From: Pseudomonadales bacterium
GTDB taxonomy: Bacteria > Pseudomonadota > Gammaproteobacteria > Pseudomonadales > Azotimanducaceae
Length of the DNA stretch: 64,000 nucleotides
Reading direction: 5' to 3'
NCBI GenBank assembly: GCA_022822135.1
Contig: JAJECH010000059.1
Coordinates: 1-64,000 of the forward strand
Shown here: positions 18,268 through 26,904 of the stretch, one piece after another
Layout: every line of letters starts with the position of its first letter
Position numbering within the stretch: the first letter of the stretch is position 1
Notes under the pieces: model-generated
What the model saw: the letters and a program-made list of their open reading frames with translations, nothing else
Databases searched by the model: none
Told to the model about the DNA's origin: nothing
Translations under genes and position numbers: made by a program

Positions 18268-18401
18268 CACCGTTAGATTGCATTACGAACACGTTCTCCT
18301 GGCGTCGGATATTGGTGATACGTAGCCACTCGACGTGACAAGCGATTGAAGCTCGATCTCCCATGTGGATAAGCCATGTCCGCGAACCGGCATGGCGAAG
18401 G

Positions 18402-19358
18402 TCACGCGGTGGCGGCGTTCTCTACCAAGTCTGCCCACGACAACTCCACCTTCGAAAAGCGCATGGCAATCTGGGACATCTGCGCGACCGTGTGGAGTTC
18501 ACGCAGGTTGCGACGTTCGGCGTACTCTTTCACGTAGCGATCCAGGTGCTTCTGCGAGAACTTGTGGTAGATCCCGACGTACCGGCGTTTCAGCATCGAC
18601 CGGAACGACTCGATCCCGTTCGTATGGGCCTGGTCGCGGACATATTCGCCGCTGCCGTGCTGAACCGCTTCGTGGGGCTTTGGCAAGTCGGCGTAAGTCG
18701 CTAATTCGTCGGAATACACGGTCGCAACCGATCAGACGTTCTCTGCCAGATAACCCTGTACTTCGTCCTTCTTGGTATCGTCAACCGCTTCCGCGTGCAC
18801 ATGTCCGGTCGCACGATCCCGAATCCCGACGACGGGCCACTTGTCGTCCACGCCCCGCTTGCCATCGCGTTGGGAGGCATGTCGACTCTTGGCTTTACCG
18901 CCGATGTAGGTCTCGTCGATCTCGACCGGTCCCATCAATAAGCGGTCGTCGCCGACGGCGAACGCCGCACGGATGCGATGACCTAAGTGCCAGGCGGATT
19001 TCTGCGTGATGCCGAGATCGCGCGCCAGTTTCGTACTGGCCACGCCCTTCAAGCTCGTCAGAATCTGATAGATGGCGGCCGCCCAGATGCGGCAACCGAG
19101 TGGGGAGCGATGCATGACGGAGTTGGTCTTTACGTAAAAGTAGCGACGGCAGTCACGACACCAGTAAGGCATCGGTCGACGATTTGCGCGTTCAGCGACA
19201 CGGGCCGAGTCACAATGCGCGCTCCGTACGCCATCCGACCAGCAACGTGCCACAAACCAGGCTTCCGCCGCGGCTTCGTCCGGCGCAAATTCATCCATGA
19301 ACTGTGCAAGTGACATCACTTCGCGTGAACGTCGTGCGTCGCGTAAGCGGACTTTCAT
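18402..19358 (-). pseudogene. IS1595-family (ISXO2-like) transposase interrupted by one in-frame TGA
   Basis: The reading frame gives a full-length ISXO2-type transposase of about 318 codons with a single stop, TGA at 18732-18734 (minus strand), between LAENV and SVATVYSDELATY. Both sides are in the same frame, so one base change explains the break. Visible parts are a zinc-ribbon-like N-terminus with CRDCRRYF, a helix-turn-helix region, VEIDETYIGGK (first catalytic D), VYSDE (second) and HTNGIESFRSMLKRRYVGIYHK (the N/E region of the family). The element is inactive unless TGA is read through. I could not find its terminal repeats. Confidence 0.85.
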
Positions 19359-19809
19359 GATCGATATTTAAGGTCGGTAGGAGAATAAAGTTCTCCTAAT
19401 TTACGCGACAACCTGTGTTGCGTATTGGGGTTCTGTAGTTAAAGCAGTAATCCCCAAATAAGATTGCGTGTTGACTTTGGCATCAGCCCCATTCGATCAG
19501 GACAAAGACAACGAAATAAGATTGACGAAGTGATCTCTCCGTTGACCGAAACTCTACTCGTCGAATTACGGTTTTCATTAAACTGTATGAGCGTCGAAAT
19601 GTATTTGTGAGCAAACGCACCAGATTAGGAACGATAAAAAGTTGCCAGCACGTTTGGTCGAGCACTAAGGTAATCTTCCGAGAGACAGGAGGGGTAATCT
19701 AGTGTTCGGATTGCTAAGTTGACCTGTACGAACCTTGTCTCGTCACATACAGCGCGACAACTATCGGTTTTCACAAGAAGACATGGAAGGTGTTAAGCGA
19801 AGTTCATAC
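19359..19809. other. non-coding stretch between the IS remnant and the metalloprotease gene
   Basis: It contains the perfect palindrome TAGGAGAAtaaagTTCTCCTA at 19377-19397 and two copies of AAATAAGATTG (near 19457 and 19513). No gene is seen. Part of it probably belongs to the end of the IS1595-type element. Confidence 0.4.
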
Positions 19810-20865
19810 ATGTCTAGGAACTCCCTCATATTGCTAGTGCTAGTCATTACTGTGCTAGCCCCTTTCTCCAGTAGCGACGACCATTCGTGTCCCGACGACC
19901 GACCTTATCCTCGAGGTCGATCTGCTTGCGATAGCTGTCCGTGGCAAGAAACCTTGGATAAATATCAAGCCGGCGAACTATCCACCATTCGGAAATCCGA
20001 GGTCTTCGATCATTCGATAAGTGTTAGCGTCGTGTGCGACGAAAACAGGACAGTAGATGTTGATGATGTCTTTGAAAAATTAGATGAGACAGAACGTCTT
20101 TTTTACGACATTTTCAAATCTGCGATTGGTCTCGATGATGGGAACGATTCGACTTTGGAAGTCATTACGGGAATCTGTGACGTTAGTGGCGCGGTCGACG
20201 ATTGCGTCATGTATACGGTGTGTCAAGAGACCGAGATTGGCAGTACTTGTGATGTTAGTAGCGGCTTGTCATTCGCTAATTCCGACGGCGTTGCGACTCA
20301 TACAACGTATGTACCGTACTTACCGGAAGGAGCTTTTTGGTGGATTGAAGGCAATCGGTACGGAAATCTGCAGCACGAATTTACGCACCTACTGGACTAT
20401 ACCTATCTACGTGTCGACACACAACGCGGAACTGATCTCGATTGGTGGGTTGAAGGCTTGCCTCAATTTATCCAATGGAAGATACTGAACGATCGCCTAT
20501 CTTGGGACCGAGGTAACGATAGTGCACGCTTACTCGAGATTTTCACCCATCGTTGGAATACAAACGATTACTATGACGGCATGAGAGTCTTCGCGTACCT
20601 TCATTCGTACGCGCCTTATTGGTTAGATGTATTGGCTGGAGATGTAAAGGCGGGTATATACAGTGATGCCAATTCGCACTTGGCTTGGCACTACGTGCTT
20701 GGCTTTATCTCGTCACGTCATGAGAGTTCATATCGAGAATTTATCGAGTTAACTAACGCATCCCTCGACACTCCCAGCCGTACACGAGAGGATATATTCG
20801 GTATGGTAGAAGGTGTCGGAGAACCGGAGTACGTTAAGCCAGAAGACGGGCTTACGGCAGACTAA
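19810..20865 (+). CDS. secreted zinc metallopeptidase, M9 (collagenase)-like
   Basis: About 351 residues from MSRNSLILLVLVITVLAP, which makes a signal peptide; an ATG at 19783 is an alternative start. The zinc motif is HEFTH in NLQHEFTHLLDYTYL. It is followed 20-25 residues later by WWVEGLPQFIQW, which supplies the glutamate ligand and the WxxEGLA/P box of gluzincins of the collagenase type. Several Cys pairs in the N-terminal half suggest disulfides and an extracytoplasmic site. It is shorter than true collagenases and has no PKD or collagen-binding domains. It stands alone in the accessory island with weak translation signals. Confidence 0.75.
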   Translation: MSRNSLILLVLVITVLAPFSSSDDHSCPDDRPYPRGRSACDSCPWQETLDKYQAGELSTIRKSEVFDHSISVSVVCDENRTVDVDDVFEKLDETERLFYDIFKSAIGLDDGNDSTLEVITGICDVSGAVDDCVMYTVCQETEIGSTCDVSSGLSFANSDGVATHTTYVPYLPEGAFWWIEGNRYGNLQHEFTHLLDYTYLRVDTQRGTDLDWWVEGLPQFIQWKILNDRLSWDRGNDSARLLEIFTHRWNTNDYYDGMRVFAYLHSYAPYWLDVLAGDVKAGIYSDANSHLAWHYVLGFISSRHESSYREFIELTNASLDTPSRTREDIFGMVEGVGEPEYVKPEDGLTAD

Positions 20866-21091
20866 TCATCGCCTCGTTCGACCAGGCGCGTCGTTCTCTC
20901 GCGACAATCCGAACTAACGTAATGACATCAGCAGACAGTCTTGTGTACCCATTTCACTGCGTAGCCTACAAATGTGTTAGGTATTCATCCAACGTGCTTC
21001 TTGCCTCAACGGTTCATGAAGTGAGAGAAGTTCCGTAAACACTGCTATTAGTTAGTCCCTCGGCGACTATGGGTTACGGTGGAGAACCCAA

Positions 21092-22087
21092 TTAACTCGC
21101 GTGCTCGATCAGCCCTCGCCCAACCATCTCACCGGCGAGGATTCGGTCAATCGCATCCGACAGAGTATCAAGTGTTAACGGTGCAACGAAGTCCTCAAGG
21201 TTGTCGATCTTCCACTCGGATGCCAACTTCGACCAAATGACATTCTTCTGATCAAGCGGTAATTCGACAGAGTCGATTCCGAGAAGATTGACATGACGCA
21301 AAATGAACGGAAATACTGATGCGGGGATCATTGGCGAACTCACGAGACCGCACGCGGCTGCACTCTGCCCATACTTCAGCGCTTTGATACAGTTGAAGAG
21401 GATTGCTCCACCCACCGTATCTACAACCCCGCCCCACGTTTCGCGAAGTAGCGGCCGTGAAGATTCATCCTCGAACTCACTTCTATCAAGGATTTCCGCG
21501 GCGCCTAGGCTGCGCAAAAAATCGTGCTCACTCGCCTTTCCTGTCACGGCATGGGTTTCGTAGCCTGCTTGGCTTAGAAGCCGAACGGCAACGCTCCCAA
21601 CGCCTCCAGTTGCACCGGTAACTAGAACGGGACCACCACTAGGGGACATACCCGCATCCTCTAGTTTGTGGACACACAAAGCCGCAGTGAATCCTGCTGT
21701 ACCGAGAATCATTGCTTCGCGCACACTCAATCCCGATGGTAACGGCGTGACCCAACCTGCCGGAACGGAGATGTATTCGCCGAAACCGCCGGCCGTGTTC
21801 ATGCCTAAATCAAAGCCAATTACGATCACTTCAGTGCCTTCTGCGATCGACGCATCGTTGGAAGCTGCAACAACGCCAGCGGCGTCAATCCCCGGAGTGT
21901 GCGGGTAATTGCGTGTGACTCCTGGATTACCGGTCGCGGATAACGCGTCTTTGTAGTTCAACGAGGAATAGGCGACACGAACCAACACATCGCCTTCAGG
22001 TAGATCGCTCGTATCCTTTTCAACGATCGCGCGAGTGAACGAACCGTCTTCCTCTTTCGTTACTTCAAATGCTTTGTATTGCGTCAA
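21092..22087 (-). CDS. acuI: acrylyl-CoA reductase / YhdH-type quinone oxidoreductase
   Basis: A 331-residue medium-chain dehydrogenase of the AcuI/YhdH group. NYKDALSATGNPGVTRNYPH and PGIDAAGVV lie in the N-terminal GroES-like domain. VLVTGATGGVGSVAVRLL is the NADPH Rossmann turn, and the C-terminus holds LRHVNLLGIDSVELP. AcuI reduces acryloyl-CoA to propionyl-CoA with NADPH and in marine bacteria removes the toxic product of DMSP breakdown; no dmd or ddd genes are seen here. A decayed copy of its 3' end lies at 15478-15681. It appears to be monocistronic. Confidence 0.88.
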   Translation of the reverse strand: MTQYKAFEVTKEEDGSFTRAIVEKDTSDLPEGDVLVRVAYSSLNYKDALSATGNPGVTRNYPHTPGIDAAGVVAASNDASIAEGTEVIVIGFDLGMNTAGGFGEYISVPAGWVTPLPSGLSVREAMILGTAGFTAALCVHKLEDAGMSPSGGPVLVTGATGGVGSVAVRLLSQAGYETHAVTGKASEHDFLRSLGAAEILDRSEFEDESSRPLLRETWGGVVDTVGGAILFNCIKALKYGQSAAACGLVSSPMIPASVFPFILRHVNLLGIDSVELPLDQKNVIWSKLASEWKIDNLEDFVAPLTLDTLSDAIDRILAGEMVGRGLIEHAS

Positions 22088-22151
22088 CGTGTCACTCCTA
22101 TCCTAAGGACGTTCTCATTTCCTATCTGCCTGATATCTACCAAGCGGGTTA

Positions 22152-23243
22152 TCAAAACGATCGGATGCCGTTTTTCAGCCAACTCGTAAGCGCAGTTACT
22201 GATGCCGCCAATCTCGCTGCCAGCTGGTTTAGTGGTTTTACGGGCATGATCCACTGCACTTCATAAACCTCGGAGTCATTGCATGCGCTCTGAATGTACT
22301 GATCGCTTGTTTGAATCGAATCGACCAGATTGAGTTCCAGCGCTTTTGACCCGTACCAAGTCTCACCTGTCGCGGTGGAATCTACATCAACGCTCTCTCG
22401 GTATTTTGATACGAACTCCTGGAAGAGTTCATGGGTTTCTTCCATTTCCTCAAGGAATTTCGCGCGATGTTCGTCCGTGTTTTCGCCAAAAATCGTCAAC
22501 GTTCGCTTGTGCTTGCCTGCGGTCAGAACTTCATAATCAATGTCGTATTTCTTGAGAAACCGATGAAGATTCGGTAACTCCGCCGCCACCCCAATCGAAC
22601 CCACGACCGCGAAAGGCGCTGCGATTATTTGGTCAGCAACCACTGCCATCATGTAACCACCACTTGCAGCAATTTGATCTACAGCAACCGTGAGCTTGAT
22701 TCCGGCGTCGCGAATTCGTAGCAGTTGCGATGCCGCAAAGCCGTAACTATGGACATACCCGCCAGCACTCTTTAAGCGCACGACAACCTCGCTTGGTTGT
22801 TTGGTCCTTACCAATACAGCGGTGATCTCCTTGCGGAGAAACTCCGATTTCGCAGCTTCTATATCCTCGCCATTGAAGTCCAAAACGAATACGTGATTTT
22901 TATCGTCCTGCTTCGAAGTGTCTTTTTCTCCTTCGGCCTTAACTTTCGCAGCCGCCTTGACTTCCCGTTGACGTTCCTTCGCTTCCGCTTGGCGCTGCTT
23001 TCGCTCTAACTTTCGCGCACGCTGTGCAGATTTAGGATCGAACGCTTCCATGTCAATGCCACGCTGCAAATCGCGGTACATTTCATTAACATGCCGTACA
23101 ACAAGATGACCTTCCGGTATGTCTGGATGATGTCGCCGTTTCGGAAGAATCGAAGCAAGCGCAATCAGTACAAACACGATGCAAATGACAACCCAGAAGC
23201 TCTTCGCAATGAATAATCCGAGCTCAAAGAGAAATTCCATCAA
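22152..23243 (-). CDS. sohB: SohB-type S49 peptidase, inner membrane
   Basis: 363 residues. An N-terminal membrane helix (about residues 5-32) is followed by a charged coiled-coil-like stretch rich in K, E, R and Q (about 70-115), then the S49 domain. VVVRLKSAGGYVHSYGFAA and AVDQIAASGGYMMAVVAD contain the catalytic Ser within the ASGGYM motif, and the fold supplies the Lys downstream. SohB is a periplasm-facing serine protease with a Ser-Lys dyad, related to signal peptide peptidase SppA. Length and order fit E. coli SohB. The gene is single, with short gaps on both sides. Confidence 0.93.
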   Translation of the reverse strand: MMEFLFELGLFIAKSFWVVICIVFVLIALASILPKRRHHPDIPEGHLVVRHVNEMYRDLQRGIDMEAFDPKSAQRARKLERKQRQAEAKERQREVKAAAKVKAEGEKDTSKQDDKNHVFVLDFNGEDIEAAKSEFLRKEITAVLVRTKQPSEVVVRLKSAGGYVHSYGFAASQLLRIRDAGIKLTVAVDQIAASGGYMMAVVADQIIAAPFAVVGSIGVAAELPNLHRFLKKYDIDYEVLTAGKHKRTLTIFGENTDEHRAKFLEEMEETHELFQEFVSKYRESVDVDSTATGETWYGSKALELNLVDSIQTSDQYIQSACNDSEVYEVQWIMPVKPLNQLAARLAASVTALTSWLKNGIRSF

Positions 23244-23326
23244 GTATTTACCGGTTTAGCAGGTGAAGCAAAGAGTGGGTCGCTAGTCGCGACGCAAAAT
23301 GAGGGTATGCCAAAGGCGAAAAAGAC

Positions 23327-23665
23327 ATGACCGAAACCGAGTTCATTCGCTTACTTAAAACGAAAACGCGACTCGAAGTGGCGCAAGAATTCGCGTCGCC
23401 AATTCTATTCAGGGTCGATTCAGTCGTACTTCAGTTTACACCCGCTGAGAACGTCATCACGGAATGTGATGCCGAACCGGACGAACCCGACATGTTGACG
23501 ATCCATTGTGTAAGTTGGAGTCGTCTTTACGAGATTCTCGTCGGTGAGTACGACCTGATGACTGCGTTCCTTGATCGCGAAATCTGGACCAACGGTTATC
23601 TACCACTGGTATTTCGGTTATTCGCCGTATTTCAACCCGCGCTTACGACCCGAATTCCTGAGTAG
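23327..23665 (+). CDS. unknown small protein, distantly SCP2-like
   Basis: 112 residues without signal or membrane segment. The second half (LTIHCVSWSRLYEILVGEYD, then LMTAFLDREIWTNGYLPLVF) resembles the strand-helix pattern of SCP2 sterol-carrier domains, where a similar GE-x-D-x-x-x-A-F step precedes the C-terminal helix. The resemblance is weak and is my own reading. It is transcribed away from sohB and towards the SDR gene. Its codon use looks like that of its neighbours. Confidence 0.55.
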   Translation: MTETEFIRLLKTKTRLEVAQEFASPILFRVDSVVLQFTPAENVITECDAEPDEPDMLTIHCVSWSRLYEILVGEYDLMTAFLDREIWTNGYLPLVFRLFAVFQPALTTRIPE

Positions 23666-23715
23666 ACGTTTCACTAACTATTCGTGACTCGATCACCCAG
23701 ACCTTTCCCATACAC

Positions 23716-24684
23716 TCAATCCTCGTCCTCTGACATACTCCCGAGTAGTCGTCGACGTTGAGTAAAGTCAGGCTCGTAAGCCTCTTCGGGTGCCTCACGT
23801 ACCGCTTCGTCTAGGCGATGTGCATCGTCGCCAACGAGAATTCGCCATCGCTCTTCACGCACGCCATTCAAGATGATCGTAGCCGCTTGGTCTGCGGTTG
23901 TTGGCGCTCTGTCGCGGAAATCGTTGCGACGTTCGCGCAACCGTTCTCGGATTTGATCCGGGGTGAAGTTGTGAACTGGTAAACCCTGGTCGATCCAAGT
24001 CTGCTTGATCCGTTCGAGATCAGCGTCACTTAACGTCGGTTCCATGTCATTGCCGAGGATGCGAGCGCTATTGATCGCAATCGAAGTACCGATATGTCCC
24101 GGCATGACAACACTCACTTTTACGTGAGGCGCATTGAGACGCAAATCCGTAATCAGTGATTCGCTGAATCCTTTAACCGCGAATTTCGCTGCGGAATACG
24201 CCGTGTGAGAGATACCGCCACCAAGGCTTGCCCAGAATCCGTTGACGCTGCTCGTGTTAATCATGTGCCCTTCTTCACTTGCGACGAGCATCGGCATGAA
24301 TTCGCGCGCAGACCAATAAACTCCGTACCAACAAACGGCAAACGTGCGTTCCCATTGATCTCGCGGACCATTAACGAATCCACCACCGCCGCCAATACCT
24401 GCGTTGTTAAAAAGTAGATTTATGTGGTCAGTCTCGTGTTGTTCTCGAACTTCCTCCGCGAAACGCTTGATGTCTTCTTCGATTCCAACATCGCAAGTAT
24501 GTGCAGTGACTTTTACGTCTGGGTCAACCTCGTTGGCTAATCGTAGGGTTTCGTTCAGGTTATCCATCAACACATCGCATGTAGCAACGTGACATCCCGC
24601 TTGAACAAGCTGAAGCACGAGCCCTCGTCCCATTCCAGTCCCACCGCCTGTTACGACCGCGATCTTGTCCTTGAAATCCTTCAT
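23716..24684 (-). CDS. short-chain dehydrogenase/reductase
   Basis: A 322-residue classical SDR. AVVTGGGTGMGRGLVLQL is the cofactor-binding T-G-x3-G-x-G, NNAGIGGGGG the NAG motif, NTSSVNGF the catalytic Ser, and YSAAKFAVKGF the Tyr-x3-Lys. It is longer than typical SDRs by a C-terminal tail of about 50 residues. Its start overlaps the stop of the ferredoxin gene by 4 bp, so the two are translationally coupled, which suggests a shared oxidation pathway. The substrate is probably a hydroxylated lipid or steroid-like alcohol, an inference from context only. Confidence 0.9.
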   Translation of the reverse strand: MKDFKDKIAVVTGGGTGMGRGLVLQLVQAGCHVATCDVLMDNLNETLRLANEVDPDVKVTAHTCDVGIEEDIKRFAEEVREQHETDHINLLFNNAGIGGGGGFVNGPRDQWERTFAVCWYGVYWSAREFMPMLVASEEGHMINTSSVNGFWASLGGGISHTAYSAAKFAVKGFSESLITDLRLNAPHVKVSVVMPGHIGTSIAINSARILGNDMEPTLSDADLERIKQTWIDQGLPVHNFTPDQIRERLRERRNDFRDRAPTTADQAATIILNGVREERWRILVGDDAHRLDEAVREAPEEAYEPDFTQRRRLLGSMSEDED

Positions 24685-24965
24685 GATGTACTTCCTGCTT
24701 CTGATTCAATATGGATGGTCAACCCATCTAATATAGGTGTGACAATGACCTGACATGCCAGACGACTCGTCGTGCGGCGTTCAGGTACGAACTCAAGCAT
24801 TTCCTTCTCGTCATACGAGACTGGTCCAATGCGATCGAACCAGCTCTCCTCGATATAACAATGACACATGGTGCAGATGCATGCACCGCCGCATTGCGAA
24901 AGGATGCCTGCAATTCCGTGGTCTACTGCGAAATCCATAACCGAACGCCCTACTCGATCCGTCAC
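24681..24965 (-). CDS. 2Fe-2S ferredoxin, start codon uncertain
   Basis: The cluster cysteines are clear in CGGACICTMCH (C-x5-C-x2-C) and the later SRLACQVIV. This is the adrenodoxin/putidaredoxin-type pattern, used to feed electrons to P450s or other monooxygenases. The GTG at 24965 gives 94 residues but lacks the first beta-strand. The missing strand is encoded just upstream in the same frame (KEATVHFIQPDGKSIPV), yet no ATG, GTG or TTG precedes it before the TGA at 25053-25055. Either an unusual start codon is used, the gene is damaged at its 5' end, or there is a sequence error. Confidence 0.8.
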   Translation of the reverse strand: MTDRVGRSVMDFAVDHGIAGILSQCGGACICTMCHCYIEESWFDRIGPVSYDEKEMLEFVPERRTTSRLACQVIVTPILDGLTIHIESEAGSTS

Positions 24966-25200
24966 GGGTATCGACTTGCCGTCCGGCTGTATGAAATGAA
25001 CCGTCGCTTCTTTAGGATTAGTGGTTAAGGGAGCGATGGTCGCCGATTGGGTTCAGCATGGAACTTTTATTTTAGTGGCGGGCGTTTCACACCGTAGTGC
25101 ACTACGTCGTGCCGAACAAGGGCGTTCATTTCCTCGAGTATCTGTAGTTGCAGATTCCTCATGTATCTATCATTCTCCACCCGTATTTTGAGAGCGCACC

Positions 25201-25809
25201 TTGACCGTCATCGGTTTAACCGGCGGAATCGCATCCGGAAAATCCACGTTGAGTACGTATGCGCAGGAACGTGGTGCGTACGTGATCGACGCCGACCTGC
25301 TAGGGCATCGGGCATACGAACCAGGCACCGCTTGTTTTGACTCTGTCGTCACCGAGTTCGGTCAAGATGTCGTAGCGGAGGACGGTTCAATCGATCGAAA
25401 GGTCCTCGGTTCGAAGGTCTTTGCAGAGGGGTCATCTCTCAAGCGTTTGACCGACATCGTTTGGCCGGCCATCAAAGAAATGGCGCGAGCGGAAATCGAG
25501 AACGTCAAACGACGAGAACCTAATCGAACCATCGTACTCGAAGCGGCGGTGTTACTCGAAGCAGGCTGGCACGACTTCGTTGACGAGGTATGGGTCGCAG
25601 TTGTCGATGTTGAAACCGCTATTGCGCGTACGATGAAGCGGGACGGCGTCGATCGCTCGGCCGTGCAGAGCCGAATTGACGCGCAGCTTTCAAACGAAGC
25701 ACGAATCGCCGCAGCAGATGTCGTGTTCGACAATTCAGGAACGGTAGACGATCTTTTGGCGGAGCTTGACCGCAAATTCAAAGAACTTGATACCCGGAGC
25801 GCAGCATAG
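25201..25809 (+). CDS. coaE: dephospho-CoA kinase
   Basis: 202 residues starting at a TTG. IGLTGGIASGKSTLS is the P-loop. VIDADLLGHRAYEPG matches the D-A-D motif of CoaE, and the C-terminal part has DVVFDNSGTVDDL, the usual V-I-x-N-x-G box. The enzyme phosphorylates dephospho-CoA at the 3' position in the last step of coenzyme A synthesis. It abuts the PHP gene with no gap (stop at 25807-25809, ATG at 25810), so the two form one transcription unit. The pilD or yacG neighbours often found with coaE are absent. Confidence 0.92.
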   Translation: MTVIGLTGGIASGKSTLSTYAQERGAYVIDADLLGHRAYEPGTACFDSVVTEFGQDVVAEDGSIDRKVLGSKVFAEGSSLKRLTDIVWPAIKEMARAEIENVKRREPNRTIVLEAAVLLEAGWHDFVDEVWVAVVDVETAIARTMKRDGVDRSAVQSRIDAQLSNEARIAAADVVFDNSGTVDDLLAELDRKFKELDTRSAA

Positions 25810-26436
25810 ATGATCATCGATCTCCACGCCCACTCCATTAAGTCGGACGATGGTCGCGCTAAAGTCGAGAACTACTGCAAGTGGATTCGAACTCGAGAGC
25901 TACCGCTGGACGGATTTGTCCTCACGGAGCACCGTCAATTTGATGACGAATCCGACTACTCAACACTCGGCGAAGAATATGGTTTGCTCATACTCAAAGG
26001 AAGCGAAGTCGAGACCGAATATGGCCATGTCCTCGTTTTTGGCGTAACACCTGATCTCGTCAATGCATTTGACTTCGCCAGTATCAGCTTGCCGCTCGCG
26101 AAGGTCATTGAGGAGTGTGAAAAACACCACGCTGTTCCCGTCCCTTGCCATCCTGGTCGACCTCGCGTAGGTATGGCCGCACATCTTGAGGAGTACGGAA
26201 TACCTGAAGGTGTAAAGATCGTTGAAATCTACAACGGTGGCAGTCGAAATAACGAAGATGAGATCGCGTGCACGCTAGCTTCTGAGCAGGGATACGCCGG
26301 TATCGCTGGGAGTGACGCTCACATTGTCAGCCACATCGGTCGGTGCGCGACTCAATTCACGGACCAAATTCGCTCGATGCAGGAGCTAGTTGAAGCGTTG
26401 CAGAACAACGCTTTTGAAGCCATCACGTATCGTTAA
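25810..26436 (+). CDS. PHP-domain metal-dependent phosphoesterase
   Basis: The 208-residue protein starts with IDLHAHSIKSDD, the first metal-binding PHP motif. TEHRQFDDE follows, then VPCHPGRPR and GSDAHIVSHIGR, which supply the remaining His and Asp ligands of a tri-metal site. The family hydrolyses phosphate esters or short nucleotides; the substrate is not known. It is translated directly after coaE. Confidence 0.87.
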   Translation: MIIDLHAHSIKSDDGRAKVENYCKWIRTRELPLDGFVLTEHRQFDDESDYSTLGEEYGLLILKGSEVETEYGHVLVFGVTPDLVNAFDFASISLPLAKVIEECEKHHAVPVPCHPGRPRVGMAAHLEEYGIPEGVKIVEIYNGGSRNNEDEIACTLASEQGYAGIAGSDAHIVSHIGRCATQFTDQIRSMQELVEALQNNAFEAITYR

Positions 26437-26470
26437 AACGTCTCGCTAACTCAACTCTTTCAGTCGCAAA

Positions 26471-26692
26471 ATGCTTGAGAAAATTGTTCTCGCATTCGGC
26501 AAGGTGTATCCGTATATCTGGCCGATTGCATTCATCGTGATGGGTGTCATCGCGTTAAACGAACCACATATTCACGTTAATCTTTTTGGCGTTAATCTCA
26601 CCGCGCACAACTTAATGTGGTTCATGATGGGATTGGCGCACGCGGATATTTTTTGGCGTGGCTGGTGCGCTCGCCACGGCTCGACTAGCTAG
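26471..26692 (+). CDS. small membrane protein, unknown
   Basis: 73 residues with two hydrophobic segments (VYPYIWPIAFIVMGVIAL and NLMWFMMGLAHADIFW). I do not recognise the family. It lies 34 bp behind the PHP gene on the same strand and overlaps the end of the convergent copZ by 4 bp. Confidence 0.55.
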   Translation: MLEKIVLAFGKVYPYIWPIAFIVMGVIALNEPHIHVNLFGVNLTAHNLMWFMMGLAHADIFWRGWCARHGSTS

Positions 26693-26904
26693 GCAAGCGC
26701 GACGTCGAAACCCGCGTCCTCAATCGCCTCGTTGAGATCAGCAATCGAGACGCACTCGTCGTCGTAAGTGATGGTGGCTAATGCGTTATCCAGATCAACG
26801 CTTACGCTTTCGACGCCCGACAGTCTTCCAACGACGCTCTCGACGCTTTGTACACATGCATCGCAGTGCATACCGTCCACGCCAATATCAATGACTTGAT
26901 TCAT
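26689..26904 (-). CDS. copZ: CopZ-like copper chaperone (HMA domain)
   Basis: 71 residues from MNQVIDIGVDGMHCDACVQS, which has GAGGCAGG before the ATG. A longer frame starting at 26955 lies inside copA and is less likely. The GMHCDACV loop is the M-x-C-x2-C metal-binding motif of heavy-metal-associated domains, and the whole protein is one such domain. It should carry Cu(I) to the CopA pump encoded directly upstream, whose end it overlaps by 17 bp. Confidence 0.9.
   Translation of the reverse strand: MNQVIDIGVDGMHCDACVQSVESVVGRLSGVESVSVDLDNALATITYDDECVSIADLNEAIEDAGFDVALA

Noticed and set aside
18365-19009. 214-codon plus-strand frame opposite the IS1595 transposase
   Set aside because: It is the antisense shadow of a clear transposase; the translation is Arg/Ser/Pro-rich and meaningless.
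18230-19480. Terminal inverted repeats and 8-bp duplication for the IS1595-type remnant
   Set aside because: I compared the flanks, including the GGTTGT-type sequences at 18162 and 19408 and the GGCTCTT ends of the tnpB element, and found no pair of ends with a matching 8-bp duplication.
22087-22151. Coupling of acuI with sohB as an operon
   Set aside because: sohB lies upstream on the same strand, but the proteins have unrelated roles and the 64-bp gap shows no coupling; co-transcription is possible but unsupported.
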